The translations under genes and the position numbers were made by a program. Positions 26,940 to 35,564 of a stretch of 36,018 nt of DNA are shown piece after piece. This DNA comes from Syntrophomonadaceae bacterium (GTDB lineage: Bacteria > Bacillota > Syntrophomonadia > Syntrophomonadales > Syntrophomonadaceae), in contig JAAYJK010000033.1 of NCBI GenBank assembly GCA_012522955.1, forward strand, positions 1 to 36,018, read 5' to 3'. Numbering within the stretch: the first letter of the stretch is position 1; each line of letters begins with the position of its first letter. The notes under the pieces were generated by a model, which ran no database searches, was not told the origin of the DNA, and saw only the letters and a list, made by a program, of their open reading frames with translations.

Positions 26940-27356
26940 CTAGGGGGCTGGGTTCAAACCCGAGTCATAGGGTTTTATGTCCAGTACCGGTGTACCGTCC
27001 AGCATATCCACTCCTCTTATTCTTAGCCGGGCTCCTTCAATTTTCACCAATTCTACAATGGATAAGCCAATACCATTAGGTCGATTAGGCGAACGAGTGG
27101 AGAATACTCCTCGAGGTCCGGGTCGGTCTCCTCGAGGCCTTTCTACTACCAGATCATAGCCTGGGGAAAGATGAAAATGAAAGAGAACTATAATATGAGA
27201 ATAAAGTTCCAGATTTAAGAGGCCGGCACTAAATTCTGGCTTAATATCTATTATAGCTTCAACCTCCGGTGTGTGGATGCTCTGTCTGGGACTGCCTTCT
27301 TTAGTTTTAAAGGGAGAATGAATATAGCCAATGGGTCTAAAGTTTATTGCTTCCAT
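26940..27356 (-). CDS. trmO: tRNA methyltransferase TrmO (TsaA/UPF0066 family)
   Basis: A 138-residue member of the TsaA-like beta-barrel family. TrmO N6-methylates t6A at position 37 of tRNAs, using S-adenosylmethionine. The N-terminal FRPIGYIHSPFKTKEGSPRQ and the core RGDRPGPRGVFSTRSPNRPNGIGLSIVEL are diagnostic, with DMLDGTPVLDIKPYD at the end. I use the ATG at 27356, seven bases after AGGAGG (27369-27364). A TTG two codons upstream is closer to that site. The protein is a little shorter than E. coli TrmO, lacking its extra C-terminal domain, as is common in this group. It is downstream of dinB on the same strand. Confidence 0.88.
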   Translation of the reverse strand: MEAINFRPIGYIHSPFKTKEGSPRQSIHTPEVEAIIDIKPEFSAGLLNLELYSHIIVLFHFHLSPGYDLVVERPRGDRPGPRGVFSTRSPNRPNGIGLSIVELVKIEGARLRIRGVDMLDGTPVLDIKPYDSGLNPAP

Positions 27357-27554
27357 GGGCAAACCTCCTGTGGTTAATAAACCGAACGCCTATTAACTCG
27401 GTCCTGGGTAATTGTGATTGAATTAATTTCTAATCTATACTTTACCATAGTTGAGATCATGATAATATAGTACTGGCTCATAGTTACTGTTTAGTTTATG
27501 AGTTTAGTACCTTTCCAGAAGTGATTTATAATGCCATTCGGTAGTTTCAGGGCC

Positions 27555-28727
27555 TTATTCTTTATCCGGTCTATAATCCTGCTTTGAGTCTATAAGACTA
27601 CCGCGCTTAATGGTTTCCTGGCCAAATTTGTTCTTCATATTATCCATAATAGCGTCCAGGGTCTTGCTTTTATCAACAAATAGAGAGTTTGGTTCCATAT
27701 TGCTATCAATTAATTTGCTGGCGCTGACTCCCAGGAGACGAAGATAGCTTCCGGGCAGGCCGGAGTTTTGATATAGACCAAGAACAATATCATATATGCC
27801 CAGATCGGAATCCACCCCTTGGAGAAGAGTCTGACTGCGGGTAAAGGTTCTAAATTCCGGGGTACGCATTTTGATAGTGATGGTATGAGCCATAAGTGAG
27901 CACTGTCTCATTCGGTAGCCTACCTGGCAGCTTAGCTCCAGCAATACTTGCTGAATTTTTTCCGGGTCAGCCAGGTCCTGGGGGAAGGTGATTTCATTGC
28001 CCAGGGACTGGCGCTGTGATTTTGTCTCTACTGGCCGGGTATCCTGGCCCTTACAGAGCTGGATGTATAAATCGGTATTGGATCCCAGAATTCCTACCAA
28101 GCTGGAGCGGGGACTGGCTAAAAGGTCACTAACAGAAGTTATTCCTGCCCGCTCCAGCCGGGCTGCTGTTTTACTGCCTATACCCCATATCTCAGTCACC
28201 GGCAGAGCGGGTAAAACATCCCGAACCTGCTGCTCTCCCATTTCCAGTAAACCATCAGGCTTGGAGAGATTGGTGGCTAATTTGGCCAGGAATTTATTGG
28301 CAGCAATACCTACAGATATGCTCAGGCCAAGTTCTTTGCTTACATCTTGTTTGATCATGGATGCTATTTGAGTTGAGCCTCCAAAAAGCAGATGGCAAGC
28401 AGAAACATCCAGAAAGGCTTCGTCTATGGAAAGAGGTTCTATTATGGGTGAATAGCGTTGGAGAATGGCGAAGACCTGCTGTGAAACCCCCTGATATTTG
28501 TGAAGGTCGGGCAATATAAAAACCCCCTGGGGGCAAAGACGATAGGCCTGGTTGATGGGCATGGCAGACCGAACTCCATAGAACCGGGCTTCATAGGAAC
28601 AGGTGGAAACCACTCCCCGGCTTCCCGGCAGAGCGCCAATAATGACTGGTTTTCCTTTTAGTTCCGGGTGATCCCGCTGTTCGACTGAAGCAAAAAAAGC
28701 ATCCAGATCACAGTGAAGGATGTTCAT
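27555..28727 (-). CDS. dinB: DNA polymerase IV (Y family)
   Basis: A translesion polymerase of 390 residues. The palm motifs carry the metal-binding acids: DLDAFFASVEQ near the N-terminus, and SIDEAFLDVS near residue 104. The thumb helix-hairpin-helix is IWGIGSKTAARLERAGI. GIAANKFLAKLATNLSKPDG is a Y-family signature. The C-terminal little-finger domain is present, but the extreme C-terminus (DSKQDYRPDKE) does not end in an obvious QLxLF-type clamp-binding peptide. The ATG at 28727 follows GAGGTGG. It is transcribed divergently from the NERD-domain gene. No SOS box was recognised in the 240-base gap. Confidence 0.95.
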   Translation of the reverse strand: MNILHCDLDAFFASVEQRDHPELKGKPVIIGALPGSRGVVSTCSYEARFYGVRSAMPINQAYRLCPQGVFILPDLHKYQGVSQQVFAILQRYSPIIEPLSIDEAFLDVSACHLLFGGSTQIASMIKQDVSKELGLSISVGIAANKFLAKLATNLSKPDGLLEMGEQQVRDVLPALPVTEIWGIGSKTAARLERAGITSVSDLLASPRSSLVGILGSNTDLYIQLCKGQDTRPVETKSQRQSLGNEITFPQDLADPEKIQQVLLELSCQVGYRMRQCSLMAHTITIKMRTPEFRTFTRSQTLLQGVDSDLGIYDIVLGLYQNSGLPGSYLRLLGVSASKLIDSNMEPNSLFVDKSKTLDAIMDNMKNKFGQETIKRGSLIDSKQDYRPDKE

Positions 28728-28968
28728 AAACCCACCTCGAACAAGCGTTTGACATCATTATACTACTCCCCTAGGCTATTAGCCAGGCGAAAAACCTATT
28801 AAATAGCCGAAGAAATGCAGGCAGAATATTTTATAATTTGGTATATAATAGGGACTGTGGTCGGAGAAGAACAATAAATAAGGCAAATTTAATTTATACC
28901 AACGGCTAATATTTGTTATAATAAAATTGATATGTCCACCAGCAAATTTAAATGGAAAGGAGCGAAAT

Positions 28969-29637
28969 GTGAGTACGTTATTAATACTGTCTCCCATTGT
29001 ACTGGTTGCGATAGCTGCGGTGGCCATTATCCTGGCTATAAAATCCCGGGACAAAAAAAATGAAACCCAGAAAAAAATCATGCAGAGTGGAGACAGAGGA
29101 GAGCTGAAAGTTCAGCAAGTTTTATCCAATCTGGAGAATCCGAAATCTCGTTATAGAGTATATCATAATGTTAAATTGGGGCCTGATGAGGAACATACTA
29201 ATGAATATGATACTCTGGTTATAGGGCCAAATGGCATATTCCACATAGAAACCAAAAACTATGGTGGAGAACGAGGTGGAATAATAGATATAGATAGCAA
29301 CGGAAACTGGATCTTGCATAAGAAAAGCGGATACTCCAAAATAATTACCAATCCTGCCGGACAACTTGATTCACATGAATATCGTCTGCAGGGATTTTTA
29401 AGAAAGGTAGTGGGGATTAGAAACCTTCCTACCCAGGGGATTGTAGTATTATCCTGTGACCATATTACCCTTCGTGATAATCAAAAGGACAAAAGCGAAT
29501 TGCCGGTAATAGGCCGACACGAGCTGGTGGGATATATCAGAAGTTATCAGAATGGGAAAAAGCTACTCTATCCTAGAACTATCAACAAGATATGTAAAAA
29601 TATCGAATCTATGAATCACATGGCTAAGGCAAATTAG
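28969..29637 (+). CDS. Membrane-anchored NERD-domain protein
   Basis: A 222-residue protein with one N-terminal membrane helix (about residues 3-24), a Lys-rich linker and a NERD (nuclease-related) domain from about 45 to 160. The core motif is visible: GDRGELKVQQVL, then NEYDTLVIGPNGIFHIETKNYGG, which carries the Asp and Glu-x-Lys residues of restriction-like endonuclease folds. Activity is not proven for most family members. I start at the GTG at 28969, six bases after AAAGGAG. Upstream frame extends to 28927 without a ribosome site. It sits divergently beside dinB. A DNA-related role is only suggested by domain and neighbour. Confidence 0.85.
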   Translation: MSTLLILSPIVLVAIAAVAIILAIKSRDKKNETQKKIMQSGDRGELKVQQVLSNLENPKSRYRVYHNVKLGPDEEHTNEYDTLVIGPNGIFHIETKNYGGERGGIIDIDSNGNWILHKKSGYSKIITNPAGQLDSHEYRLQGFLRKVVGIRNLPTQGIVVLSCDHITLRDNQKDKSELPVIGRHELVGYIRSYQNGKKLLYPRTINKICKNIESMNHMAKAN

Positions 29638-29896
29638 TACCGTGTTTTTAATCAAGTTAATTATTAGTATTTAAGGTGATTTAATAAGGATGGCAATGGC
29701 AGTCTAAAAGCAAGGTCATGGCCAGCAAAGAAAAGTGTTTTTATACCAGGGTGGTACTGTTCACTTATTAACAGTGAGTTTATTAAAAGTCTTTTTAAAA
29801 AGCTATTAAACTTAGCCAGTATATAACCCAAAACATATTGCTTATTGAAAACTGCCCGGTTTTGGGGCTCATATGAGTTAACTTGATTGTACCAAT

Positions 29897-29936
29897 ATCA
29901 GGAAGATGATTGAAAATCATCTTCCTGATTTTTTTA
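29897..29936 (+). terminator. Strong terminator 1
   Basis: ATCAGGAAGATGATT pairs almost perfectly with the ATCATCTTCCTGAT arm (29916-29929) across a GAAA-type loop. Seven T bases follow. It lies 260 bases past the NERD gene, so it ends either a long 3' untranslated region or an unknown RNA. Confidence 0.93.
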
Positions 29937-29963
29937 AGAACTTAGTTATTTAGTGATTTTTGA

Positions 29964-29998
29964 GAAAGGCCGCACGTAAACTCGGCCTTTCTTTTTTT
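29964..29998 (+). terminator. Strong terminator 2
   Basis: GAAAGGCCG (29964-29972) pairs perfectly with CGGCCTTTC (29983-29991), followed by seven T bases. It lies only about 30 bases beyond terminator 1, acting as a back-up or ending a second short transcript. Confidence 0.93.
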
Positions 29999-30199
29999 CC
30001 CAGAGAAGCTCACGTCCAGGCCAGGAGCTAATTGTTTAGATACGGGTAATCTCAAGACTTGATTTTGAGACGTTTATTTTCTAATAAACGAGCAAGAATA
30101 AGAATTATTAGTTATGCTTCAGGAAAACCTAAACAAAGCGTGACAGCATGAGAATATCTTATTCGAGTATGCTGCTAATCTACGAACCGGAGTGATGGT

Positions 30200-31048
30200 A
30201 TGAGAGGGACTAGACTTAAATCATTGGTAATAACCTTAATCATAGTGATTATAGGGGGACTGCTGGCAGGCTGTTCCAAAGAAGCTGAGAAGAAACCTGC
30301 TTCAGATACTCAGAAAAAGGAATTGCCTTCAGAGCTGAAATCCATGCGCAAAGAAATTGATAAATTGATTTCCCAATTGGAGCAAACGGCAGGGATTATG
30401 AGCCAGTGTCCGGAATCGGAACAGTCGGGCGGGAGTAAAGAGGAGAAAAGCCAGCAAGGAAGCTCTAAGGAGCAAGACGGTCAAGGATCCCAGTCAGTTG
30501 GGCAGGAATCATCAAACACTCAGGGTCAGTGGAGCCAAATACGTGAAGGGGTAAATAAACTACACCAGAATTGGAACCAAACAGAAACAATAGTGGTAAA
30601 GGAAGGTTTGGCCAGTGAAATCCGAGATGGATTTGAGAACTCCCTGGAGGAGCTTACTATTAATGTAGACCAAAACAGTCTTGAAGGGAGCCTGCTATCG
30701 GCCTTAAAGGCCTATGGCTATTATCCTGAAATGGTGCAGTTGTTCAATAGTAGGATTCCGGCTGAATATTTTGGATTGAAGCATAGGATTATGTTGATAC
30801 GATATCAATCTGCACAAGCAAAATGGGTAGAAGCCAAGGCAGAATTGCCTAAGCTGAAAACCCAGTGGGAAATCCTAAAAAAGAGTGAAGCCCTTCAGGA
30901 TCAGGAAATAAGCCAGAGAACTGAGAATTCTCTGAAAGACTTGGAGAGTGCCGTGAGTCGGCAGGAAAGCTGTTTGGTTCAGGTTAAGAGCGATATAGCC
31001 TTTAAAAACCTGGATGAAATAGAAAAGAAATTAAACAGCAGCATTTAA
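30200..31048 (+). CDS. Lipoprotein of unknown function
   Basis: A 282-residue exported lipoprotein. The signal peptide ends in a clear lipobox, LLAGC, with the lipidated Cys at residue 25. Residues 26 to about 55 are charged, and residues 70-115 form a low-complexity linker rich in Ser, Gln, Glu and Gly. The rest is helical and Leu/Glu-rich, with coiled-coil-like heptads near the C-terminus (residues 200-280). No enzymatic motif is seen and I do not recognise the family. The ATG follows GGAGTGA. It stands alone upstream of the GntR/ABC genes, separated by a promoter region, so shared function is only possible. Confidence 0.85.
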   Translation: MRGTRLKSLVITLIIVIIGGLLAGCSKEAEKKPASDTQKKELPSELKSMRKEIDKLISQLEQTAGIMSQCPESEQSGGSKEEKSQQGSSKEQDGQGSQSVGQESSNTQGQWSQIREGVNKLHQNWNQTETIVVKEGLASEIRDGFENSLEELTINVDQNSLEGSLLSALKAYGYYPEMVQLFNSRIPAEYFGLKHRIMLIRYQSAQAKWVEAKAELPKLKTQWEILKKSEALQDQEISQRTENSLKDLESAVSRQESCLVQVKSDIAFKNLDEIEKKLNSSI

Positions 31049-31261
31049 GGGTAGTTAAGCCTTTAAACCTTTCCGGGTCTTGCTGATTAAGCTAAAATAA
31101 GGCTGGCCACTATGGCTTTAGTGGTATTGAGGAAGTAGTTATATTAACCGGTACAGGTGTCAGGCTGCTTTGGCGTGCTTTTTGGTCCATTCAATCTTTC
31201 CCGCATTTAACCCTAAAAATGAAATTAATATTGAGAGCTAATTAATTAATTAATAAATTGC

Positions 31262-31290
31262 TTGCTTATCTATTTATAAGGCATTATACT
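31262..31290 (+). promoter_or_regulatory. Promoter of the gntR-ABC operon
   Basis: TTGCTT (31262-31267), a 17-base spacer and TATACT (31285-31290). The first operator palindrome begins at the last base of the -10 box, so a bound repressor would block initiation. Confidence 0.75.
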
Positions 31291-31320
31291 ATTAGTGCAC
31301 TAATAAATTAGTGCACTAAT
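31290..31320 (+). promoter_or_regulatory. Twin palindromic operator for the GntR regulator
   Basis: ATTAGTGCACTAAT occurs twice, at 31291-31304 and 31307-31320, and each copy is a perfect 14-bp palindrome. Centre-to-centre distance is 16 bp. The pair lies between the -10 box and the gntR ribosome site. By position and symmetry it is the autoregulatory site of the adjacent YtrA-type repressor. Confidence 0.85.
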
Positions 31321-31336
31321 AGATGGAGGTACAGCC

Positions 31337-31720
31337 ATGAAGTTTGACAATTCCTGGCCCATATATATGCAGATCATTGATGAATTCAAAAAAAGCATTA
31401 TTCGGACCGAATTAAAACCTGGCGATAAAATACCCTCCCAACGGGAATATGCCCAGAAGGTTAGAGTAAATCCCAATACGGTTCAAAGGGCCTATAGGGA
31501 AATGGAAAACCTGGGGATGGTGGAAACCCTGAGAGGACAGGGGACCTTTGTTGTGGCGGGAGAGGATAAGCGACAAGAGATGGCCATGGAAATGGCCAAT
31601 ACCATTATGCAACATTTTATTTTGCAGATGCGTTCCCTGGGTTATCAGGATAAGGCCATGTTAGCGATGCTGACCCAACACTTAGAGCTGGAGGAGGATG
31701 AGCAAGTTGATCGAGTTTAA
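31337..31720 (+). CDS. GntR-family regulator, YtrA type
   Basis: A 127-residue regulator with an N-terminal winged helix-turn-helix: PIYMQIIDEFKKSIIRTELKPGDKIPSQREYAQKVRVNPNTVQRAYREMENLG. It ends with only a short helical tail for dimerisation. Lacking an effector domain, it matches the YtrA subfamily, which typically represses adjacent ABC-transporter genes. The ATG follows GGAGGT. Two palindromes upstream are the likely operator. It overlaps the ABC ATPase gene by 23 bases, so the two are translationally coupled. Confidence 0.93.
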   Translation: MKFDNSWPIYMQIIDEFKKSIIRTELKPGDKIPSQREYAQKVRVNPNTVQRAYREMENLGMVETLRGQGTFVVAGEDKRQEMAMEMANTIMQHFILQMRSLGYQDKAMLAMLTQHLELEEDEQVDRV

Positions 31721-32411
31721 ACAGGTAAGCAAACGCTTTGGTTCCGTAGTGGCCCTGGATGGGGTTAATATTCACTTTCCTAAAGGAAGTATCTGCGGAT
31801 TGTTTGGTCCCAATGGGGCTGGTAAGTCAACTATTATGAAGCTGATTACGGGTATCAATTATCCGGACCAGGGGGAGGTAAAAGTCAGAGGGGCTTCTCC
31901 TAAGGCGCAAAGGCAGTTAGTGGCCTATTTGCCTGAAGTGGATCACCTATATCCCTGGTGGAATCTGGCCCAGGCGGCAAGATTCATGAGTGTTTTTTAT
32001 CCCGATTGGGATGAAGGCAGGTGTAAGGAGCTATTATCCTTTTTAAGACTGGATGAGGGGATGATACTGGGTAAAATATCCAAAGGGCAGAGGGCTAAAG
32101 CCAAGCTGCTGATGGTTCTGTCTCGCAGGGCTCCCTATTTGCTCCTGGATGAGCCTTTTTCCGGCATTGACCTATTAACCCGGGAGGAGATCGCCCATGC
32201 TCTAATCAAGGGTTATCGGGAAGGCGAACAGACTCTGATAATTTCGACCCATGAAATAGATGAGATAGAGAGTCTGGTAGACCAGGTAGTTTTTATTGAC
32301 CAGGGTAGAATTCAACTGCAGAGTGATGCTGAACAGCTAAGAATGGAAAGGAATAAATCCCTGGTGGAAATAATGAAGGAGGTGTTCAGGAATGGCAGCC
32401 AGCAAGTTTAA
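31698..32411 (+). CDS. ABC transporter ATP-binding protein
   Basis: A 237-residue ATPase with Walker A GPNGAGKST (37-45), Walker B LLLDEP (148-153), and a signature ISKGQR (127-132) instead of the usual LSGGQ. A switch His (ISTHEIDE, about 185) is present. It resembles the ATPases that pair with YtrA-type regulators and ABC-2-like permeases. The ATG follows GAGGAGG inside the end of gntR. The permease gene overlaps its 3' end by 20 bases. Confidence 0.94.
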   Translation: MSKLIEFKQVSKRFGSVVALDGVNIHFPKGSICGLFGPNGAGKSTIMKLITGINYPDQGEVKVRGASPKAQRQLVAYLPEVDHLYPWWNLAQAARFMSVFYPDWDEGRCKELLSFLRLDEGMILGKISKGQRAKAKLLMVLSRRAPYLLLDEPFSGIDLLTREEIAHALIKGYREGEQTLIISTHEIDEIESLVDQVVFIDQGRIQLQSDAEQLRMERNKSLVEIMKEVFRNGSQQV

Positions 32412-33132
32412 GATGTTTAAAAGCTTATATTATAAAGATTTGAGAGAAACTAGAGCAGAAGTATTAATTGTTGCTATTACTGCAATTGTATCCATTCTGT
32501 GGGTCTGGGCCAAGACAGAAGGCGACAGCAGAATGATAATTATGGTTCCAGCTGTAGCTTTGATGGGGCTGGCAGGTTTATTGCCAATAATAACCTCCTT
32601 CCGCTTACTGGGCCGGGAATGGGGGCACAACACTATTTATTTGATGATGTCTCTGCCTATATCTGGGGCCATGATGCTGGGTTCCAAGTTACTGGTTTTA
32701 TTGACCGAATACCTGGCCGGTACTCTGCTAGTAGGTATAATTTCCTCCATAGCTATTTTTATTTCCTTTCCAGACTTGGTACCTGAATTAAGCAGACAGG
32801 CAGACCTCATCTTAATGATAAAAATACTGATTAGCTTGTATGCAGCCAGCATTGCTGCCATAGTATATTTATTCTCGTGCAGCTTCCTAAGCCAGCTGTG
32901 CGGCAAACTCTTTCCTCGGGCATCTGGCTTGATTACCTTGGTGGTTTTCTTGTTGCTTCTGATTGCGCCTGGCAAGTTAAGCCCGGAATGGAGCTGGAAT
33001 CTCAGTTACCCGGCTACCGATATTGCATCTCAAATAGGTTTTATATGGATCTATACGGGAATAACCCTGGTTTTTGCCTTGCTTTTGCTGGCAGCTTCCA
33101 TATGGATCTGGGAGCGGAGAATCGAGCTGTAG
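32392..33132 (+). CDS. ABC transporter permease
   Basis: A 246-residue integral membrane protein with about six hydrophobic helices (near residues 22-38, 50-70, 95-120, 145-165, 178-195 and 215-240). This matches an ABC-2-type permease. It overlaps the ATPase gene, so the two form the transporter, probably as a dimer. The ATG follows AAGGAGGTG at about eight bases. The transported compound is unknown. YtrA-linked systems are often involved in envelope stress or antibiotic response, which is a family-level inference. Confidence 0.9.
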   Translation: MAASKFKMFKSLYYKDLRETRAEVLIVAITAIVSILWVWAKTEGDSRMIIMVPAVALMGLAGLLPIITSFRLLGREWGHNTIYLMMSLPISGAMMLGSKLLVLLTEYLAGTLLVGIISSIAIFISFPDLVPELSRQADLILMIKILISLYAASIAAIVYLFSCSFLSQLCGKLFPRASGLITLVVFLLLLIAPGKLSPEWSWNLSYPATDIASQIGFIWIYTGITLVFALLLLAASIWIWERRIEL

Positions 33133-33551
33133 TAAAATTGCCAAAAGCAGATCAAAACCAACGGAGCATGGGTCTGCTTGACCAAAATTCAATTAATCTG
33201 TAAGAATTGTAGGCCAAGCTCGTAAATATGAATATAATGAAGTGTTAAAAGATAGGCTTAAGCCTTCAGATCCTTTGATAATACAGCCAATTAATTGCTG
33301 TTAAGTATTTGACCTCATAGGTATTAGCGGTTTGGACTATTTGAGCAGCTGCTGCTATTATGAACAAGTATTCAAGTTGCTTCATATAAACCGAAATATT
33401 TAGCTCATTGCGGCTTGAATTTTATGATATTTCAATGTAGTTTAGAGTGAAGAGATAATCAAGGTAAAAAATGACGATTATCAGAGTAATAAAGTTTTAA
33501 GTTGTTTTTATAGGCAATGCAAAATGAAGCCAGAAAGCAGGAGGAGATTAG
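33133..33551. other. Intergenic region between the permease and the surface-protein gene
   Basis: About 420 bases, AT-rich. Just after the permease, AGCAGATC (33146-33153) pairs with GGTCTGCT (33171-33178), an eight-bp hairpin without a T-run. No recognisable RNA gene or supported ORF follows. The promoter of the next gene should lie here but I could not fix it. Confidence 0.5.
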
Positions 33552-35255
33552 GTGAAGTTGTCAGCCCAAGTCCAACAGCTTTTGGTAATATTATTGGTTA
33601 TGCTTCAAATTGGGCTGATAGCTCCGGTACTACAGGCCGAAGGATCAGACATCTCAATAATTAATTATTCGGTATCTTCCGATGCCATTGGAGAGGGAGA
33701 GCAGTTTACTCTGAAGGTGAGCATTAAAAACGAATCGAAACAAAGCCTAAGTCAAGTGTGGGCTGAGCTGGAGGATGCTTCCGGCTTTACCCTGGCTGGC
33801 TCTCAACCTGGGATTGATCTGGCTCAATTAATAACCCCGGGCCAATCTGAATCCTTTTCCATAAATATGGTCTATCAAGGCGGAGGCGATGGTCAGATAC
33901 CCCTTCGCTTCACCTATAATAAAAGTAGCTATCCCCACCCCATCAGCGAAGAAAAATACCTGTCAGTTCCGCTGGACAGGGAAGGCAGCAGTGAAGGCGA
34001 TAGGATAATAGCCATTGAAGACAAAGAAACCATATATACATCGGCAGGAAGTCAGGTAAAAGCCAGTATTAAGCTGCAAAACATAAGCGGTCATATACTG
34101 GAAGAGGTATTAATAAAAGCTTCCTTCGATTCTGATACTCCCTTCTCTTTTCCAGCTGAACATATGTTTTATTTTCGTTCCTGGGCTAGTTCAGAGACTA
34201 AAATAGTCAATCTAAACCTATCCAGCCAGGCTGAAGCAGCCAACGGCACTTATATTCTCCAACTGAAGGGACAATTTATGAATCCTGATGGAGAGAAGGG
34301 AACAAGTCAGGAGAGTTTGTATATCAAGTTGCAGAATACTCAGATCCCCCCAAAGCTCTTAATAGATGCCCAGCCCAATCAGATGGGAGACCTGATTCCA
34401 GGGCAGGTGTTTGAGCTGCCGGTAAGGATAAAGAATCAAGGGCAAATAGCAGCCCTGGATATTACCATAAGCTTAGAAGGAACTAGTCCAAGCGCTATAT
34501 TGTTGAGCTCCGGCAGTAATAAAAAATATATGGATATTATTCGGGGAGGAAGCGAAGAGCGAATACTTTATCTTTTGGAGACAGACCCAGCCCTGCCCAG
34601 TGACATATATCCTTTGCTGATTAAGGCTACTTATACGGATCAAAGTGGCAAATTCTACAGCACCGAATTGGAAATTGAACTGGAAGTGAGACCTGAAACC
34701 GTCATAGAAGAAGAGCCGATTCAGAGTTCAGCAGGCGGAGTCGGCCGGGTTGATCCGGTGAAAGTGAGCGAGCCCGGACCAGGTCGTCTGAAGGTGGGAA
34801 ACATAAGGTTTGCCGGAGATATGAAGGTGGGTAAATTGATTGAGCTTTATTGCACCTATTACAGTACAGGTCGGAGCGATTTAAACAATCTGATAATAAA
34901 AATAGAGGGGAACTTTAAAGCTGCAGATAAAACTGTTTTTATGGGTAATATGGAGCACAACAGCAGTGGTTATTATCAGACTGCTTTTGAGCCCCAAGGA
35001 CCAGGAGAAATCCAGGGCCAATTGGTTTTTTCCTATCAAGATGGGTCCGGAGAACCCCTGGTGTTGGTGGAGCCATTCAGTCTAAGTGTGGCGGCAGATG
35101 ATACTCAGGCCAGGGATATTGATGATTTAAAGGGATATAAGGCAATTAGCTCCTGGTATTTATTCATTCCTATTCTTTTAATCGTTGCTGTGCTCGCAGG
35201 CTGGCAAATACAGCGCAGACGGCAGCAATTCCCGGAGGCCTCTTCAGAAGAGTAA
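33552..35255 (+). CDS. Membrane-anchored extracellular protein with CARDB/NEW3-like domains
   Basis: A 567-residue protein starting at a GTG six bases after AGGAGGAG. It has a signal peptide (about residues 1-29, ending near LQAEG), a long beta-rich ectodomain, and one C-terminal membrane helix (about 536-552). A short tail (IQRRRQQFPEASSEE) follows. The ectodomain repeats an Ig-like pattern: GEGEQFTLKVSIKNESKQSL, then SAGSQVKASIKLQNISGH, LIPGQVFELPVRIKNQGQIA, and a final block near 425. This resembles the CARDB/NEW3 or COG1361-type domains of cell-surface proteins, which often lie near ABC-2 transporters. Domain assignment is by pattern only. It may work with the preceding ABC system, but is separated from it by 420 bases. 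Confidence 0.85.
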   Translation: MKLSAQVQQLLVILLVMLQIGLIAPVLQAEGSDISIINYSVSSDAIGEGEQFTLKVSIKNESKQSLSQVWAELEDASGFTLAGSQPGIDLAQLITPGQSESFSINMVYQGGGDGQIPLRFTYNKSSYPHPISEEKYLSVPLDREGSSEGDRIIAIEDKETIYTSAGSQVKASIKLQNISGHILEEVLIKASFDSDTPFSFPAEHMFYFRSWASSETKIVNLNLSSQAEAANGTYILQLKGQFMNPDGEKGTSQESLYIKLQNTQIPPKLLIDAQPNQMGDLIPGQVFELPVRIKNQGQIAALDITISLEGTSPSAILLSSGSNKKYMDIIRGGSEERILYLLETDPALPSDIYPLLIKATYTDQSGKFYSTELEIELEVRPETVIEEEPIQSSAGGVGRVDPVKVSEPGPGRLKVGNIRFAGDMKVGKLIELYCTYYSTGRSDLNNLIIKIEGNFKAADKTVFMGNMEHNSSGYYQTAFEPQGPGEIQGQLVFSYQDGSGEPLVLVEPFSLSVAADDTQARDIDDLKGYKAISSWYLFIPILLIVAVLAGWQIQRRRQQFPEASSEE

Positions 35256-35385
35256 TAAATAGGCATTAAAAGGGAAATGATCCTGCTTAGAAGCTTCTTT
35301 TTACTTGCATTGGTTGCTGTTTTATAATAAAATAAGCAAGTGCGCACAGGGAATGGTCACTGGAGGCCCAAAATGAAAAACCTTC

Positions 35386-35414
35386 TTGAAATGACCATTA
35401 AAAAAATGTATAAT
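35386..35414 (+). promoter_or_regulatory. Promoter of tRNA-Gly
   Basis: TTGAAA (35386-35391), 17 bases, TATAAT (35409-35414), placing initiation just before the tRNA at 35426. AATGGTCA (35352-35359) and TGACCATT (35392-35399) form an eight-bp inverted repeat around the -35 box. Confidence 0.9.
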
Positions 35415-35425
35415 ACACTTTGCGG

Positions 35426-35499
35426 GCGGGTGTAGCTCAGTGGTAGAGCCCCAGCCTTCCAAGCTGGTTGCGAGGGTTCGATTCCCTCTACCCGCTCCA
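35426..35499 (+). tRNA. tRNA-Gly (anticodon TCC)
   Basis: Acceptor GCGGGTG pairs with TACCCGC. The anticodon arm CCAGC-CTTCCAA-GCTGG gives TCC. The T arm is GAGGG-TTCGATT-CCCTC, with CCA encoded at 35497-35499. It is the first gene of the tRNA cluster. Confidence 0.97.
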
Positions 35500-35564
35500 C
35501 TATTAAACTAGTTAGGCAGCGAAACAAATTAGGTGCCCAAAGGTAATAAGCTTTGAGCACAGCC

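Larger units (their letters stand above)
29638..30199 (+). other. 562-base intergenic region with two strong terminators; possible small RNA
   Basis: No supported ORF. The first 250 bases contain several hairpins: ACTGTT/AACAGT near 29755-29774, and CCCAAAAC (29827-29834) with GTTTTGGG (29859-29866). The stretch AGGGTGGTAC near 29748 resembles part of a T-box core, but the rest of the motif is absent and no synthetase or amino-acid gene follows. Two Rho-independent terminators then follow in tandem. The last 200 bases should contain the promoter of the lipoprotein gene, which I could not identify. Confidence 0.5.

Noticed and set aside
29745-29760. T-box element at AGGGTGGTAC
   Set aside because: The rest of the T-box consensus is absent, and no synthetase or amino-acid gene follows.
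35289-35303. Terminator after the surface-protein gene (AGAAGCTTCTTTTT)
   Set aside because: The palindrome has only five base pairs and no loop, so it cannot form a stable RNA hairpin.
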